From positions 7,534,874 through 7,598,873 of the forward strand of contig NC_039512.1 in the NCBI RefSeq assembly GCF_003672135.1: a stretch of DNA of 64,000 nucleotides. Direction: 5' to 3'. A model generated the notes under the pieces. It was given only the letters and a program-made list of their open reading frames with translations. It did not search any database and was not told the origin of the DNA. A program made the position numbers and the translations under genes. The number at the start of each line of letters is the position of its first letter. Position 1 is the first letter of the stretch. This DNA comes from Ooceraea biroi. Taxonomy: Eukaryota; Arthropoda; Insecta; Hymenoptera; Formicidae. Positions 36,516 through 51,853 of the stretch are shown here, in pieces.

Positions 36516-39500
36516 CTGCGCAAAGGAAACAGCGAATTAGCATGAAATGGTAGCAGTATTATCACTATATTTTAATTAAATCCAGATAATTTAAACGAGT
36601 ATTGAAAATATGTACAAAATAAGCATGCTATCTCAGCAAGATATACATTTTTTTCATTGCAAAGTAATAAATTGTTGCTAACAATCTACTATTTTTAAAT
36701 TTATTATTCTGATCTACTTCAGTATCGAAAGATGTAATTGATAATTTTCAATTTTCGTATCAAAACTTTAATTGTATAACTTTAGGGGTCACAATTGATC
36801 GAATTTATATTATTCTAACGGAATCAAATCAGTATTTTCCTATTATCCTATATTCCTATATCCTTAGCGATATAAACTAATAACATCAAAAATGAAAAAC
36901 AAAATGAAGCATCAAGAAAACTTGTTTCGTGACAGAAAAATTTAATTAATATTCCAACTAATCAATATACCGACTTTGTTTGCGCGATTATAATTGTGAT
37001 GTCGTTTTGTGAAACTGTGCCGCTTGCGTACGCAGTGTAATTGGCTAGAAAAGAAGAAGTGGACTATGCTTTTAATTGAATTTTATATCTCTCGCTTATT
37101 ACTTCAGATGGAATTTTTAATTGACAATTTGCGAAATGTCCAGAACGTAATGCTTAAACGAACGATGCAATATATAGGAGAAGTTAATTTTACAAATGGA
37201 GCAACCACATCACTTCTTAGTAGTATCACACCAAGTTTAGTCTGTAACTTAGTTAATTATAAAAAGGAAGGAATAAGTGCGGTATTAAGTGAATTTCATT
37301 TCAACCAAGTTTTAACTTTACAAGATTTAACTTGTATCGAAACTTAATATTAAAACATCATGATAAAAAAAGGGATCTTCGATTACCATATAATCAAATC
37401 AGATCTTTTCTTATAATTTCAATTAATTCTTATAATTAAACCTCCAAACTTATTAATAAAGTTTTGAGTTTTTTTTTTAAGTGATCATATATCATATTTG
37501 TTAAGACATCGCCACATATTTGTGCCACATGAAAGATTAGAGAATTAAAGTACGGGGAATTAAAGTAGGATAGCAGGCGTGTCGAGTATCAATCATGAGT
37601 GATTACCTGGCACTCGATGCATCGGCAGCTATCAGTCAGTGAGCAAGTAAGATTGAGGATCTCCACAGCCTCCTTGTAAAGTTCGACGCTCGATCTCCGC
37701 CGTCTTGGTGGCGATGTCGGTGCGCTGACTGTACCCGATGGTCTTCTGCCACTCTTCAGCCTCGATGAGGACTCTCGAGACAAGGAGGAGGTCGACGTCG
37801 ATCCTCTTGGTCGATTGTCGCTCGTAAGCAGCGCTCGACCGGCTGGAGACGCGAACAATTGCAGCATATCTATGTCCTACAATCATATGTGTTAATGATA
37901 TATATTGTATTGCATATCATATGTGTCTAAATTCAGCTTTGTACCGAATACTTGAGGATTAATACGCTTACTATCTTGCTTATGTTATTTTATATTGCAA
38001 TTTTTTAATTAAAATTTATATAATGACATTTAAAAAAGAAATAAATAAAACAGGACTCGCTCGACTACTATAAAGTCAGAATTTGAACAAAATGGGACTC
38101 TCTTTCTGAAATTGCGTGCTCATAAACTTTATACATAATAAGATTAATATGAGATAAAATAAAAATGCATTTTAATTAACAAAATCGATTCTCCAAAAAC
38201 GGTCGTCGTTATAGTGTCAAAAGAATACAATTTGCCTAACAAGATAACACTCTCTCACGAGAATCTCCTTTCAAACAATCTTATTCGTTTCAGATGGTCG
38301 AGGAGTCAGTGAGACCTCGTTCACAACATGCTTTCAGGCAAACAACTTTCCTAACAACGGCGAGTGCACACATCGCAAGTATTATGATGACAAAAAATAT
38401 GCCACATCTCTTCAAGGCAAAAAAGATACTTCTAGATGACGTACGTATGTTATTAAAATGTAAGCGCAATCCTCGCGTAAATTATTTCCCAGAGTTTCTT
38501 GCGAGAAAAAATTCCACGTGCACACAGAGATTTCGTAATGATTTCTTTTTTCCGTGTTTTTTATCCTTGGGATATAAAAGAAATATTATTAAAATCGTGC
38601 GACTATATGAGAGATCTCCCGTTTCTGAATTTTATTCTTTAATAATTCTCTTGTAAAAGATAATTCTTGTAAGGCATACGTTCTGCGGTAAATTTTACCG
38701 CGTTCCGTCTTTTAAGAAAATAAAATGTATTTGTATGCAAAACCAAAATGAGAATGTATTATTAACATTATGAGATATGCAGAATACTCGTCTGTAAATT
38801 TTATTTGGTACTGTTTCTCGTAATGATCAAACTTTTATATTTCAAGAAAAACTTCAGCCGCAACTTTGTATAGTTAGTCCGTGTAGTTAGAAGCAAATTG
38901 CAAGCACATCATTAAAAATATGGAACTACATACGATCCTTTTATCATGTTCTAAAAAGCTTTCTATGTGCAAGATAAAAATGAAAGAATCATATAATATA
39001 AAGAGCGATTCAGAGAGTGTGATGCTTAGTTGCGTGCAAATCATTAAAAATCGCTCGCTGAAATGAGCATATTCACATAATGATCGTGCTTCCATATTGT
39101 GGGTGCCCGAAACTCGTCTTGGCGGAAGAAAATAATTGGAATCGAATAATTGGATTCAACTTGAGAAGTTGGAGAATTATAAATGAAGATCTCTCGATTC
39201 TCGGTTTGCGCGTAAACAGTTTTCCACTTGCATAGTTTTACAACTTTCGCGAACCATTTGGTTAGTGCGTCAGAAGAATAGTAATTACGCCGAGCTCGGC
39301 TTGAGTTCCCTGCTATTATTTAGATAACGTAATTCTCGCTTACATCATATTTTTATTGAAAAGATTTTTCACCAGATTTGCTGAAAATCTGATTGCGACC
39401 GACAAAACTGAGATGAAGTAACGCAGGTTCAACGTTCTCCGCGCGCAGACCAGCAAACTGCTATATATTGTGAATTTTCACCAAAATGCAAGATGCACTT

Positions 39501-42500
39501 TTAGCAAGCACAGCAAGCTTCATCTCCAGACACGGTCGAAGTAGCTTAAACCTCGCTCTTAATGTACCTCCAGCTGCGTTTGGGAAGTCTTCAAGGAAGG
39601 AAATGGAACTCCTCGGGAAATTCAGCGGAATGCTACATTCGGTTGCAACTGAGTAGATGATTTCGCTAAATAGTTTCATAATATTCCGAACTGAAAAAAA
39701 GTACTGATCGGATAAACTCAATAAATATTTTGGGTAATTTCAACGTGGAATAATTACAAGTTGATTAAGTAAAATTACAATTAATCGCAAATTTATATCA
39801 TGTGCTAATTCAATCTTATTTAAGAAATACTTAGAAATAGATATCTTTCCCATATATAAAGGAAAATACAAATAGTTTTTATAAAAATACAAATTTTGTA
39901 AAAATTATAAAAAATTATATCAAGCATCGAAACAGTATATTAAATTGATATGAACATAAATATGATCTAATATCGTACACTTTGAGAGCAACTAGCTCTC
40001 AAAGTTCTAATTAATAGTGATAACCTCGATCGAGCTGCATCCTCTCTTATCGGGAAGTTCATGGCGAAACACATACGAGAGAGTGACTCGAGCAACTCCT
40101 TTGTCGGCAGAAAGTGCATCTTGTCCTCTTGTCGAGCATCCCTCTGAGAGAGATGCAGTTAACACAACTCCCTAACGAAAACGTCGATACATCGATGTCA
40201 CCAGCAACTTTGATCGAGGCAGTTATCATTTAATATTATTCATCATCTAGTGAAATCATAATTTAACTCAAAATATTTTATATATATCAATATTTCCATG
40301 CAGCAAAATAAACAAATACGTTATATTTCTGTGACAAACATTTCATTTTATATTTCATTTTAATCATATAATACTATGTAAAATATAATAAATTTTTCCA
40401 TCATCTACTTCATTTTCATAATGTGATCTTAAAGTAATAATTCTCACAAAAAACATAATTGAGTTGCAGCAAACGTGAATTAAAGCATTTACTATATTGA
40501 TTTTACTGAGCAAATTAAAGAAGAAGACCAATATCGTAAACCTTTGCAAAAAGCTTTTGTCGCTCATGTTTACAAAACTACAAAGATAATAATCAATATT
40601 TTATATACTCGAAGTTTGATTTATCTTCAATATCATTCACTAATAATAAAACAAAGAGAAAACACAATCTTAGCTCCATTCATTCTCTTTTCTGCAATCG
40701 ATCGATGTCGCATGAAACCCCATGTTGAACGATCATATCTCGGAGAACAAAAGCTTTCTCCTCCTTTTTGGCTATAGTCGTTTCTCTTTTCTCCTTACAA
40801 TGACATGATCTTTATTTTATTACATCTAGGTGGCGCCTGAAGGAAACGTCATCTTCAGAGTAGTCTACGTTGGACAAAAGAGGTCGATGGCAAATGACAA
40901 AGAGATCAAATGGTGGGCGATAACAAGCGCCAAGCTGATTCGATGTACCAGGTGTACAGGGGAAGTAGGATTCCAGGTCTATCCCTTGGGACACATACCC
41001 CATCGTAGCTCGTATTTCTAGCTGCGCGCATGAACTTTCCTTGAATCCTTCAACACTGATAGATAAGCCGGGCGAAAGGACAGGCTTAGATAGAACGACT
41101 GACGAAGACTTTTTGCCACGAGAAAGCGAATGCTGCGAAGGGTACCTCGCAGTAGGGAAAAAAATAATTTCTACTTGATGTTGAAAAATGTATTGCAATA
41201 TTTAGTCCCCTCCGTAGTGTATTATATCCATCATATTTCTTCTTACGAGGTCAAGTGGAGAAATATCCCATGGGGTTAGGAACCTGCAGATATATTTAGA
41301 TAACTCCTCAAACTCTCAGATACGTTATTTCATAAATCTTTATTTTTCCAAGATAGCTTTTAAACTATCCGACTATAATTATCTTACCAATAAACTATCT
41401 TACTGCTCTTATTAAAATTTTACTGTTATTGCCCTCATGGATTTTCCAGATTGAAATAAATTGATGCTACTTTTGAAATCGATTGAATAAAGAGGTTTTT
41501 TTCTCGAAAAGGGAACATTATGCATTCTGAAAGCAAATGTTTGGTCATCTCAAGATTAATATATATTTAATCCTGTGCAAATTTCCGATATGTTTTAACT
41601 AATCAACTTCACGTATTGATTGAAAGCAAATAGTTGACCAATAGAAGATTGGTAAACCAAGGTTGGTGCGAATCGATAGAGTGTAATGATAACTGATTTG
41701 ATCTGTATACCCTGATCTTTATACTTTTGCTGTTCACAATTTATTTCGATAATTTACAAATCTCAAATCATGAACGATAAATTCGTGAACCCTAAACTAT
41801 TTTAGTTAAAAGATAGAAATGTGTATTGTGAAAATAGAGCAAGATTAATATAGCAAGAAAATCGATCAATATCATATAATCTTCAAATATAGCGCAATTT
41901 ATATTAATATATTTCCTTGCTGCTGCTATTATATGTAGCAAGTACACATATCCTTCTTTAAAAAAGCTTTAGTTTACAAAAATGAACAGTATAATATGAG
42001 ATTTCATACTTTTATATAGTATTAATTGACATGCTAAACCAAACACACAAAGATTGTGTTAACAAAAGCGATAATCGAAAGCCTACGTTAGCAGAAGTAG
42101 CTTTCCGATAAAGCCTGCCTACCGTTTCCATCAATGCGCATAAATTTTCCAAATATTGAATCGCGCGCGACGTTATACGGACATTATATAGCACATAACT
42201 TTAGTCGACGTTTATACAATTTATGAAATGCGTTCAATCCATATTATTTCGTAATTTAATACTCTTCTGCGCTTGTATTAGACATTTCCGCGCAATGCAA
42301 TCCAGCGTTATTAAATAGCAAAGGCACATCACCGCATGCGGACGATGCTTTCTACCGAAATTATCGTTTATCACTTTCTTTCCACCGCAAAATCAGCGAT
42401 AATATCCAACGCAATGTTTCCACTCCACTCTCTTCTCTTTTACGTCATTGATCCTCCTGCTCCCCATTATCGACAGAAAGCATCGAGAGGCGATCGCTGC

Positions 42501-45500
42501 TAATGAAAAGGACCTACTAATTAAATTAATTAATACCGACAGAAACTCTGTGGGAAACTTTCGAGAGAGTAATACAGAGTCCAATAGAAGCAACAGAGGT
42601 GCGCACACAGAAGGGACACGCAGAACGATTTGCGAAACAGGATAATTACGTCCGTTTTCATCGTACCAATGCGCGATGGCCAGGTAATGCGAGAACGTTG
42701 TTCTCCAGGGACGTTAAGCCGAGGATTAATACCATAGGGTGGCATCGTGTGCGTTTATGCAGTCGAATTAATGGAGTTCGTGCGTGGTAAATCCGTTTTT
42801 ATTGAAACCAGGATTTTTATTAAGCCCCCTTGCACCAAGCTTGCACGCATTTCGCCCGCGGCAACGGTGATGCAGCTTCTTTGTGCTACTCGGGAACGAT
42901 AATTGTTACGTGCGAATGGCAGAGCTATTAATCGCAGTCTTACTGGAGCATAATTTATGTAAAAGGATATATGTATAATTCTTGCACCGCAACTATACGT
43001 TTCTGTAGTTATAAGTTGAATTAAAAGAGTAATTTATGCATGTAGAATAGTTAATATTTTTCTTTGTTCTTTGCATATTGTGTTTTTCTATTTTTCTATT
43101 TCTTCTTTGCGTAAAAAATACAACATGTAATGCACATTTAATAAATTTAATATATATGAAGCATTCGGCGCAGAATAGAAATCTATTTCTATCTAGAAAT
43201 AGAATCTGCTACAAAAATACATTGACGGTAGTGAACAAAGTAAAAATATATCTGTTTCTGTATATTTTCAGAGTGATGCGAAAAAACAAACGCACATGGT
43301 GGCGCATAAAAAGACGTTTAACTAATACACGACAACGATCGGCTTCATGCACATTCTGTGCTTCGACAAGCAAATTACTTCGGTGCGGACTGCGCACTAT
43401 AAAATGTGCAAATTTTTCCTACTGTTGCACACACGGTGCCTCGATAATTACAGAAATTTGTGCGCAAACACCACGCGTTCGTATCAATGCGTATCATGGC
43501 GTATTAATGCAATGGGATTACTAAAGCTAACGTGCAAATCCAAATGAGTGCTTTCATCGGGAATGAAACACTTCCTGCATTAATTATCCTATCACGCAAA
43601 GCTCATTTAACCAGTCCTTTACAACATCTGCAGGACACTATCCTATGTATTGTCATCACATTTGTCAAATGACATCGTTATCTCCGATAGATTATTCGAA
43701 TGATAGTACACATCAATGGTATGCCGCCGATAACGTTGATCGACTTTGTATCAAGTTATGCGTTTGTGAACACATGTTTGCACCGCCGTTTGTTAGTATA
43801 ATTGCGATAGGCATTGCTCTCAACCCAATTATTACAGCGATCGTTTCCACAAAAGATACATGCGACGCACTGCGAATTAGCAAATAAATATTTTAACGAT
43901 GTTCATAACAGTATTTCCGTCTGTGTGATTGTAAACGTTTTATGTGCACGATAATGATTTCATGCTATTTCAATACTGATCATTAACAAATACTGTAATT
44001 CAGTGTAAACGAATGACGTAAAAAATTGCAGGCTTATATTATAAAAGGCCTTATATTATAATATTATATATTAAGTCATTGCACAAATTATTAAAAATTA
44101 TCACAAAGGCCTTTATGTCTGACAATATATTATTTAATATCAATATATGTATAATAATAAAAAATTTATACAGTTATACTGTTCATCATTCACTTACTAT
44201 AATGTTATCTAATTATCTCATACATATCCAATATAGCATTAATATTATCTACAAGCGTATTAATTAACAATTAATTAACAAGCATGTAAAATAGTACCTA
44301 ATGGATATCTAAACGATTTTACACACGATTTTGTATACGTAAATTCGACAATTTACGGTTATTTGATAACGATAGATATTTCACAACAAATTTAGGAAAT
44401 ATAGATGTAGTTTATATCATATTTATTAGCAATTCCGAAAATGAAAGATTATTATATCAATTTAATGAATAATAATAATTAATGCATTTACTTTCATTCA
44501 ATTTTAGATAGTATTTGTTGCGGTTTGTGCACAAATTTTATGCAGCCCTTGCATTTATGTAATTACATTTATAATATTCGCTTCAGATTGCAATAGCTAC
44601 GTCAATAAATGTCCAATAAATTCGCCATCGTGATTAAAATCTATTATTTTGCATAGTACAATACAGAGTTTGGTCATGCAACTATGACAATAATTGATAG
44701 ATCTAATCGGCATTCGCATATCACTGGAACGTAGAATAACTATCGAGCAATTGCTAATTTTGCATAGTTGAGTCCCGCGAAACCAATCTTCCCTAAATTA
44801 CGAGTACAAATCGGATTCGCATGATTTGCTTTTATCATATTATGTGTAATTAGCTTTACTGGTAAATAAGAGTACTATTCTGATGATATTTGATGCTTTA
44901 ATATCATTGTGCTTATTCACCATTGTTTAGTCTATTTACCACTTCACCAACAGAACTCTACATGACAACAGTTACGGTGTGTTCTGCAGCAACGTTTGCG
45001 GTTAATGGCCTGATTACGTATTGCGTTGCGCACGTTGGCGATGCCTTGTTATCCGTTTGCTGAATTAATTCTCTTCAAATATGCGCGCGTCGTAAATTGA
45101 ACCGAAACAATGGCTTTACGTGACATAACAGAAGAGAATCAGTCGGAAGGTATTGCATTATTATTATATTTGTGCATAATAATTATAATCCAAAATAAAA
45201 ATAATTAAATGCAGAGCGTTGTTTTCCGCATTTCTATTATCCGTCAAACGCGGATACTAAAGAGAGACGGTCGGCAATAATGCGAAATAATACAGGTCGT
45301 AACAACGGCTCATATAATTACAACCATGACGATTTATGGGTGAGAGGAAACGATCGCGGGCTGTTGCGGGTCCCAATAACAGCTGTGTCTAAGTGGTTCA
45401 TTACGTGCCGAATTGTACTCACCGGCAAGGATTCAGGCGTGTGGTCCAGCACGTATATGCTGTTCGTGTATCCGTACAGCATCGTGTCCAGATCTGAAAC

Positions 45501-48500
45501 CCAAGGAGAGCGAGCGGAACATTAAATTGGATCTAACCAGTTGCGAACCATGCAGTACCACTAATGCCGGTAATACCGTGCACGCTCGCACTCGCGACTG
45601 CGTCACCGCAGCATTCTAATTTACGCTGGATGCAGCGTACAGTACAGAGAAGAGCAATTTCCTAATTCCAGCTAAGATGAGAGCACGCTCTCAAATTCTC
45701 GACGTCCCTCGGTGTGCCCACTCTCTCTTTACTCTTATCCAGCGTGTTTCCTTTAGGACTTCGCAAGTTGTTCTAATATCATGTTACAACATTGCATCAA
45801 ACCTGCTCTAGTGCTTACGTACTTAAAACTTTCTTGTTACCCTATAATGTTACATTATTATGTTATATTAATGTATTATGGAAGACTTCATGGCTTTATC
45901 TCTTTGCTCCTTGTGAAGCGAGAATATTTGTTATAATAAATAGATGCTTTATATTTTTGTCGTATATATTAGTAACTAATAAATAATAATAGATAATGTA
46001 CATCGCACTGATCATTCAAGTGTTTATACATGGCTTTAAAAATTGTAATTAAATAATTAATAATTTTATTAATAGGAATAAATATTCATGCATTCGCGAA
46101 TAGAATACATTGCCACAAAAAGATTAAATGTAATTTGTCGAAGCTGTGTCACGTTGACTGTAAATAACGTTGGTGCAATAGCCGTTAAAAGGCTAACGAG
46201 TTTTTCCGCAAGAACACTCTCGCTTTAACATGAAAAATTATTACCAACAGTAAAAATAATTAAATGAAAGCAGCGATGTTATACGTCCACGAAAAATTAA
46301 TAGCGATGAAGTCAGTTGCACCGCTGGACCACTGATACTTCCGTATTTTACGATATTTAGTGATCCGTACAGCAATATCGTACACACATGGATTCTACTA
46401 GTAAATTTACTGTGGTAATAATTTTACACAGTTTGTGTTTGTGGTTACTGCGTACGTGATATAAACGATAATGCTAAAAGCGCGTATCTTATATTTAACG
46501 TTCGTGATATAGACATTAATAGAAAAACAATTACTATCACTGTTTGTAATTCGAAATTAAATTAATTGTATTTTTTATTACACATATAATATAATCAACT
46601 CTGTTCAGTCAGTTAATCTCGGAAGAAGACCATAAATGTTTTATGTCTGATCAACGAAGGCATTTTCTTTTTTCATGACTATACTTTGCTATTCAAGTGT
46701 ACATTTTTCACAAGAACCGTTGCAAGGTCTTATATTATAAATGATATCTTGAAAGAATTGTTGAATGCTTGGACAGTTGTATTCATAATATAGTACATGC
46801 TCCGTCGAGGCGATTTATGAGTCGCAGACTCGGTTCTGTCGGGCTACGAGGCAATTTCTCAAAAATTATTGCGCGATATTCCACCAGTAGACGAGAGGTA
46901 CTTCGAATCGTGATAGCGATTCATTTCGATATGGAAGGTCTCGAACCTCGATCTCGTTTATTGTATTGCATCTGCGTACCACTCGCAACACCATACGGAT
47001 ACACTAGAATCAATCGGATCACAAAACCATCCAGCAACGGCCGTATATCGGCCGATCTCCGTATGGAAACGCCATGATTCGCTATCTCCGAGCCTCTCAA
47101 CCAAAGGATATGCGGTACTTGACATCGATTCGGCGGGAATTTCAATTTACAGGAGCAGCTAAAGGGTTAAAGGGCGCTACTAAAGGGCGCTTATACCAAA
47201 CGTGCAAGATCACTTTGAAGCCATTGGACGATCCAGGCTGACAGAATGCAGTACTTCGGCATCTCCGATACAACGAATGAGGAATATAAGCACCGACGAA
47301 ATCGATGCATAAGAAACAATCAACTTAGAATATAATTTTTAACAGTTTTTATGAAAACTGTTTATATACATGCCTAAGATTTGAAGAGATACATTTTCCT
47401 AATGATACATTCGTTACTACGAAAAACGCATTGCATTTGCAAAATAGTTGGTTTGGACAAGTTTTATTTTCAGATTTGATAGAACGCACGGCTCGTTCGA
47501 CAGAAAGAATAAACGTGGATTAAAAGTCACGAATATTAAGCATATGTATTCAGTATAGAAAACAAACATGGACAGATCAGCGAGAAATAGATCCGCTATT
47601 TTTGGTTTGTCTACATTCAGCTTGTTCGAGAGTTTCATCCGAAAAATAGTTGACTGGAAACTGATCTCTAGTAACGCGAAACTCCGCTGCAAAAATTTCA
47701 CTCTCGCAGTATCGTTATTCAGCTAATATTGTCATGACCAATGCGATTTTGAGAATTGTATGGACTATTTCACATGGATCATTTCATTCAAAGACTTTAT
47801 ATTCTAAAAAGGTAGGAAGATAGAAGCAACAAACATCTATTTTGGTTTTGTGAAATTACACAGACAGACATTAGACAAATGCAAAATTTCATGTATTTTT
47901 AACTGTGTCACGAAATATTATACAAATAAATGACAATAATAGCAATATTACATCTGATATCTGTTAATTATTCATACACACAAAAATAAAGAAAACTTAG
48001 AAGAAAAATTTTAAAGAAGTATAAAGAAACGTTAAAATATTAAAATATTCTAATTTATGAAGAGATTATTTAACAAATTGCGGTAGATGAATTATAATAA
48101 CAGTCTGTCATTTTTTTCTCGTTTCGCGATATATCGCGTGAGATAGCTTCGCTGTAATGAACGATTGTACTGTGTATCCAGACAAAACGGGGAAAGAGAA
48201 ATACAAAGCTTTGGTACGGGCGACAGCGCCCCGAATTGCGTTCATAAACCGCATCGCCATTGCATACCGCAAATATCGAAATTGTTTCACGCCATTGATG
48301 TATATCCCTGTGCCTCCCATATTCTTCGCGTATTGGCGCGAACTGTAATCGGCTATAACTCTTATAGCGTCTGTTATGGCCTCGTTTCCCTTGTGCTACG
48401 CTGCATTATGGATGATGCATTTACGCGATTATGCACTTAAAAACTCCCGACGCGAAAGCTGGATTATTACTTTCGAGATATTCTGCAGAAATTATATTTC

Positions 48501-51500
48501 GAGCTCTCGCGGATCACGTGTTTCAGCGGACAAAAACGTCGCCAGAGATTTATCGGTCATTCCTTTTCTTTTTTCAAAAGATTGAAGCTGTATTTTTATC
48601 TCCAAGTTAATCGTTGATCTCAGGAAAGAATGCTACGAGCGATCGTAAGCTCCGTAACATGCGACTTCCGCTCAGTGCAGCGATATACCGCGAGTGCATC
48701 GCGAATAACTCGAATGCAACATCGAGCCAATCCTGACAAATCTCCTTGTATCACATGATGGACGACGAATGTGGCACGGCCGAAGCCAATTCTCCGTATA
48801 TTCCGTTACGCGAATGCCTGAGTTTTTGCACGAAACGAATGCGTCCTATATCTAGAAGTTGGCTTTGATCAATTTTTAATGCACGGCCACGCTCGGGGAA
48901 GATTGTGAACTGCATAAAATAAAATTCCTATCATAAAGCATAGTCGTGAAAATCGAACGATTGTCCGTATTCACGACAGAAATCGAAAATTGACCTATCA
49001 AGTTATTTAAAAAATTCTCTTCACGCCAGAGGGATTGTTGAATTTCTATTGTCACCTCCCAATATTCTCGAAAAAAAGAGAAAAAGAAAGATTAAATAGT
49101 AGAGATATAATGAAATAAAGAGAACAAAATAAATCGAAGTTTTTGAATAAAAGAAGATGAATACTTTTCACTTCTGTTTTGCGCGATAAAAGCGTGTGAA
49201 ACAACTCTTGTTTTAAAAAATTATGAATATGTATTGCTCCTCATCTGAATTATCCGATGAAGCATAAAAGAAATCGGAGTATGCTCGCGTTGTACGTCAA
49301 GCTGTAAGAGAATTTATTGCTAATTACTTTTCCACGCCGATCTATTCGACCGCGAAAGCCGTTCGTCGTGGATTTATCACCATTATTTTTACGCTCCCTC
49401 GTGAGTACCTGAGCTAAAATATATGCGGACGTTCGAACAATCGCGATGTGACATGAAAAATATGATTTACTACTGATCGTTGCTAGGTTTAGCCCCTCGA
49501 AATAGGAAATAAAGATAAGATTGAAATGGCCTATTTATACATGTAATAGATTTATTAGATCTATCAGATAAGCATTGTTGAATATTGTATATTGATTTAG
49601 TGTCTAAGCTGTAATGATAAAGAAATAATTATATATAAATATATAAACTTAATTCTGAATATATTTTGTGAAAATAGATAGTAATTAATAATTATAGCTA
49701 ACTATTTCACAAAAAATTTAGTTTAATCACTAACTTTGCCATTTCGCTGATTTTCAAAGTGACGTAATTAATCGATACTCTACAAGTATAGTAAAACGAT
49801 TACAATTCGATCATAACCGTCCGTATTCGATCATAATTCATCCGGTGCAGTTTGCTAATGACGATAATATTGGTGTCACGGTGATTTATAGATCTACAAT
49901 ATAACGCAGAAATAATTGCTACTTCGGTAATTAATCCTCGATATCTCGCTGCATATAAGACTATTGAAATAATCTTCTAAGGATGTTAATTTGGAATGGA
50001 AGTTTGAAATTTTTCAATACTATAAATTTTTACTCATATAAAATGACGTACATTACTCGATTGCAATTTAAAACATCTCTTCAGATAGATGTACATATAT
50101 GTATATATGTGAAGAAATTTTTTAAGTTACAATCAATATATGTACATATAACCATTAAAGTTAATACTTTATAATGAGAATATTTTCTAAATAATTTTTA
50201 AACCTTTGTAAATAATATTTTTAGTTACTAAAATTATTTTATTCATGACAGAATAAGTGTTGCATTGGCAACTGAAGGTAGGATCGGAATTTCACGAAGA
50301 TCCCAGGGAATCATACTTGTCAACTACGCCAACGTTCGATGCAATTTCCGTGCAATCAAACAGCAAACATGGGTTCGTTATATGTTGCTGTTCCGTCGCA
50401 GCGTATCCTTGTAATTCCGTATGCAAATTCTATGTTGCTAGCCCGAGCACGCCGTACCAGTAGATCGAATCAATATTGTATCAGGAAGATCGGATGCTAC
50501 GTCTAGTTGAATAACTCATGGTTTTATAATCATCAATTTAATTATTAATCATAACAAGCTAAAAGCTCAATTTAATAATTTTAAACAAATTTTAATTTAC
50601 GAAAATAAATTATTTCATTCGAGCAAACATTTCATAAAAGCAAACGTTCCATTTTATTAATATATTATGTTTTATGAACGTTTCCAATTTTCAACAATTT
50701 CCTCTGTCTAACCTGGTTATTTCTTTAAATTTTACTTTGCTGTATATTGTTTATTACGCATTTATTATATGCATATTGAAACAAATTAATATTTGAATAA
50801 TGTCGCAAGAGGCGAACTTTTTTTAGATTGCTGAATCTGTTTTTGTGTTTGCCAATGAGCTTACGATACAGTTATTCTTATATATAAAACGTTTATTCAA
50901 TTTATAAAAAAATTTGATTTCTAAGCGATTCGAAAAAATTAACACGGCATTACGAAAGATTGATAATTATTGCTGAGATGTATCACACAGAATAGAAACA
51001 GACATTTAGAGATTGATGTGTAGCACAGATAGATACTGCAATAGATAATAGTAATGTTATGTAGGAGTCTGTGAAGCACTGCAATGAGGCTTCCGGTTTC
51101 CGCATATACATATCTGTATGTCCACGGTCTGGACAGCCGCGGAATCTAGTCATCTATCTACGTTAGTTGAAACATGAGCCGTGTAACGTTATGAATTATG
51201 GTATTTGATACTCGCGACAGCATGATAGGTTAAAGGTCAACTTAGACTGACATTTCCAAATTACATTAAAACCAAAAGCGTAACCGGAAAGTATACATTT
51301 ACCAGGTGTACCAGCAGTAACGTAGATACCGCAGTTCACGCTATAAAACTGCAAAAATTATTACCTGGAAAAGAAGCACTCCTTATCTAGACATTGTTAA
51401 AAATATCAAGATATTTTAAATCACATAATTATATGACGTTACTTCCATCTTAATTTTTATTTTTATTTTTTAGAAAAAAGCATCTTATAAATTACCAAAT

Positions 51501-51810
51501 TCCTTTTACCACGTTGACCCATTGTCCGGCGCATGGCTTTTACATGGCGCTGCGCCAAGCAATGGATGCCTGCGCATGGTTTTTGTGCAATCGCAGTGTC
51601 AGTTATCTCGTGGCGCTTATATGTATATATTCTATTGAACACTTTTTCTCCTTTTGTTACCGGGAAATTCTGCTTCACTGTCACTTTTATTATTGTAATG
51701 TCTTTTATTATCCCTTAATTCAGTAACCTTCTTTTGATTCATCGTGTATTATTTTCTTGAACTTTTGTAAATTTTTTTACAAATACTGTGATAATAACTT
51801 GTGTAAGAAA

Positions 51811-51853
<43 letters not shown>

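Larger units (their letters stand above)
37877..45422 (-). other. Intron of the minus-strand gene, about 7.5 kb
   Basis: Mostly AT-rich. It contains a plus-strand exon-like block at 38294-38440, a small plus ORF at 39486, a GC-richer block open on both strands at 40812-41198, and GC-richer patches at about 42,030-42,180, 42,300-42,960 and 43,260-43,520. No minus-strand exon that must be inserted in phase was found. Confidence 0.6.
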
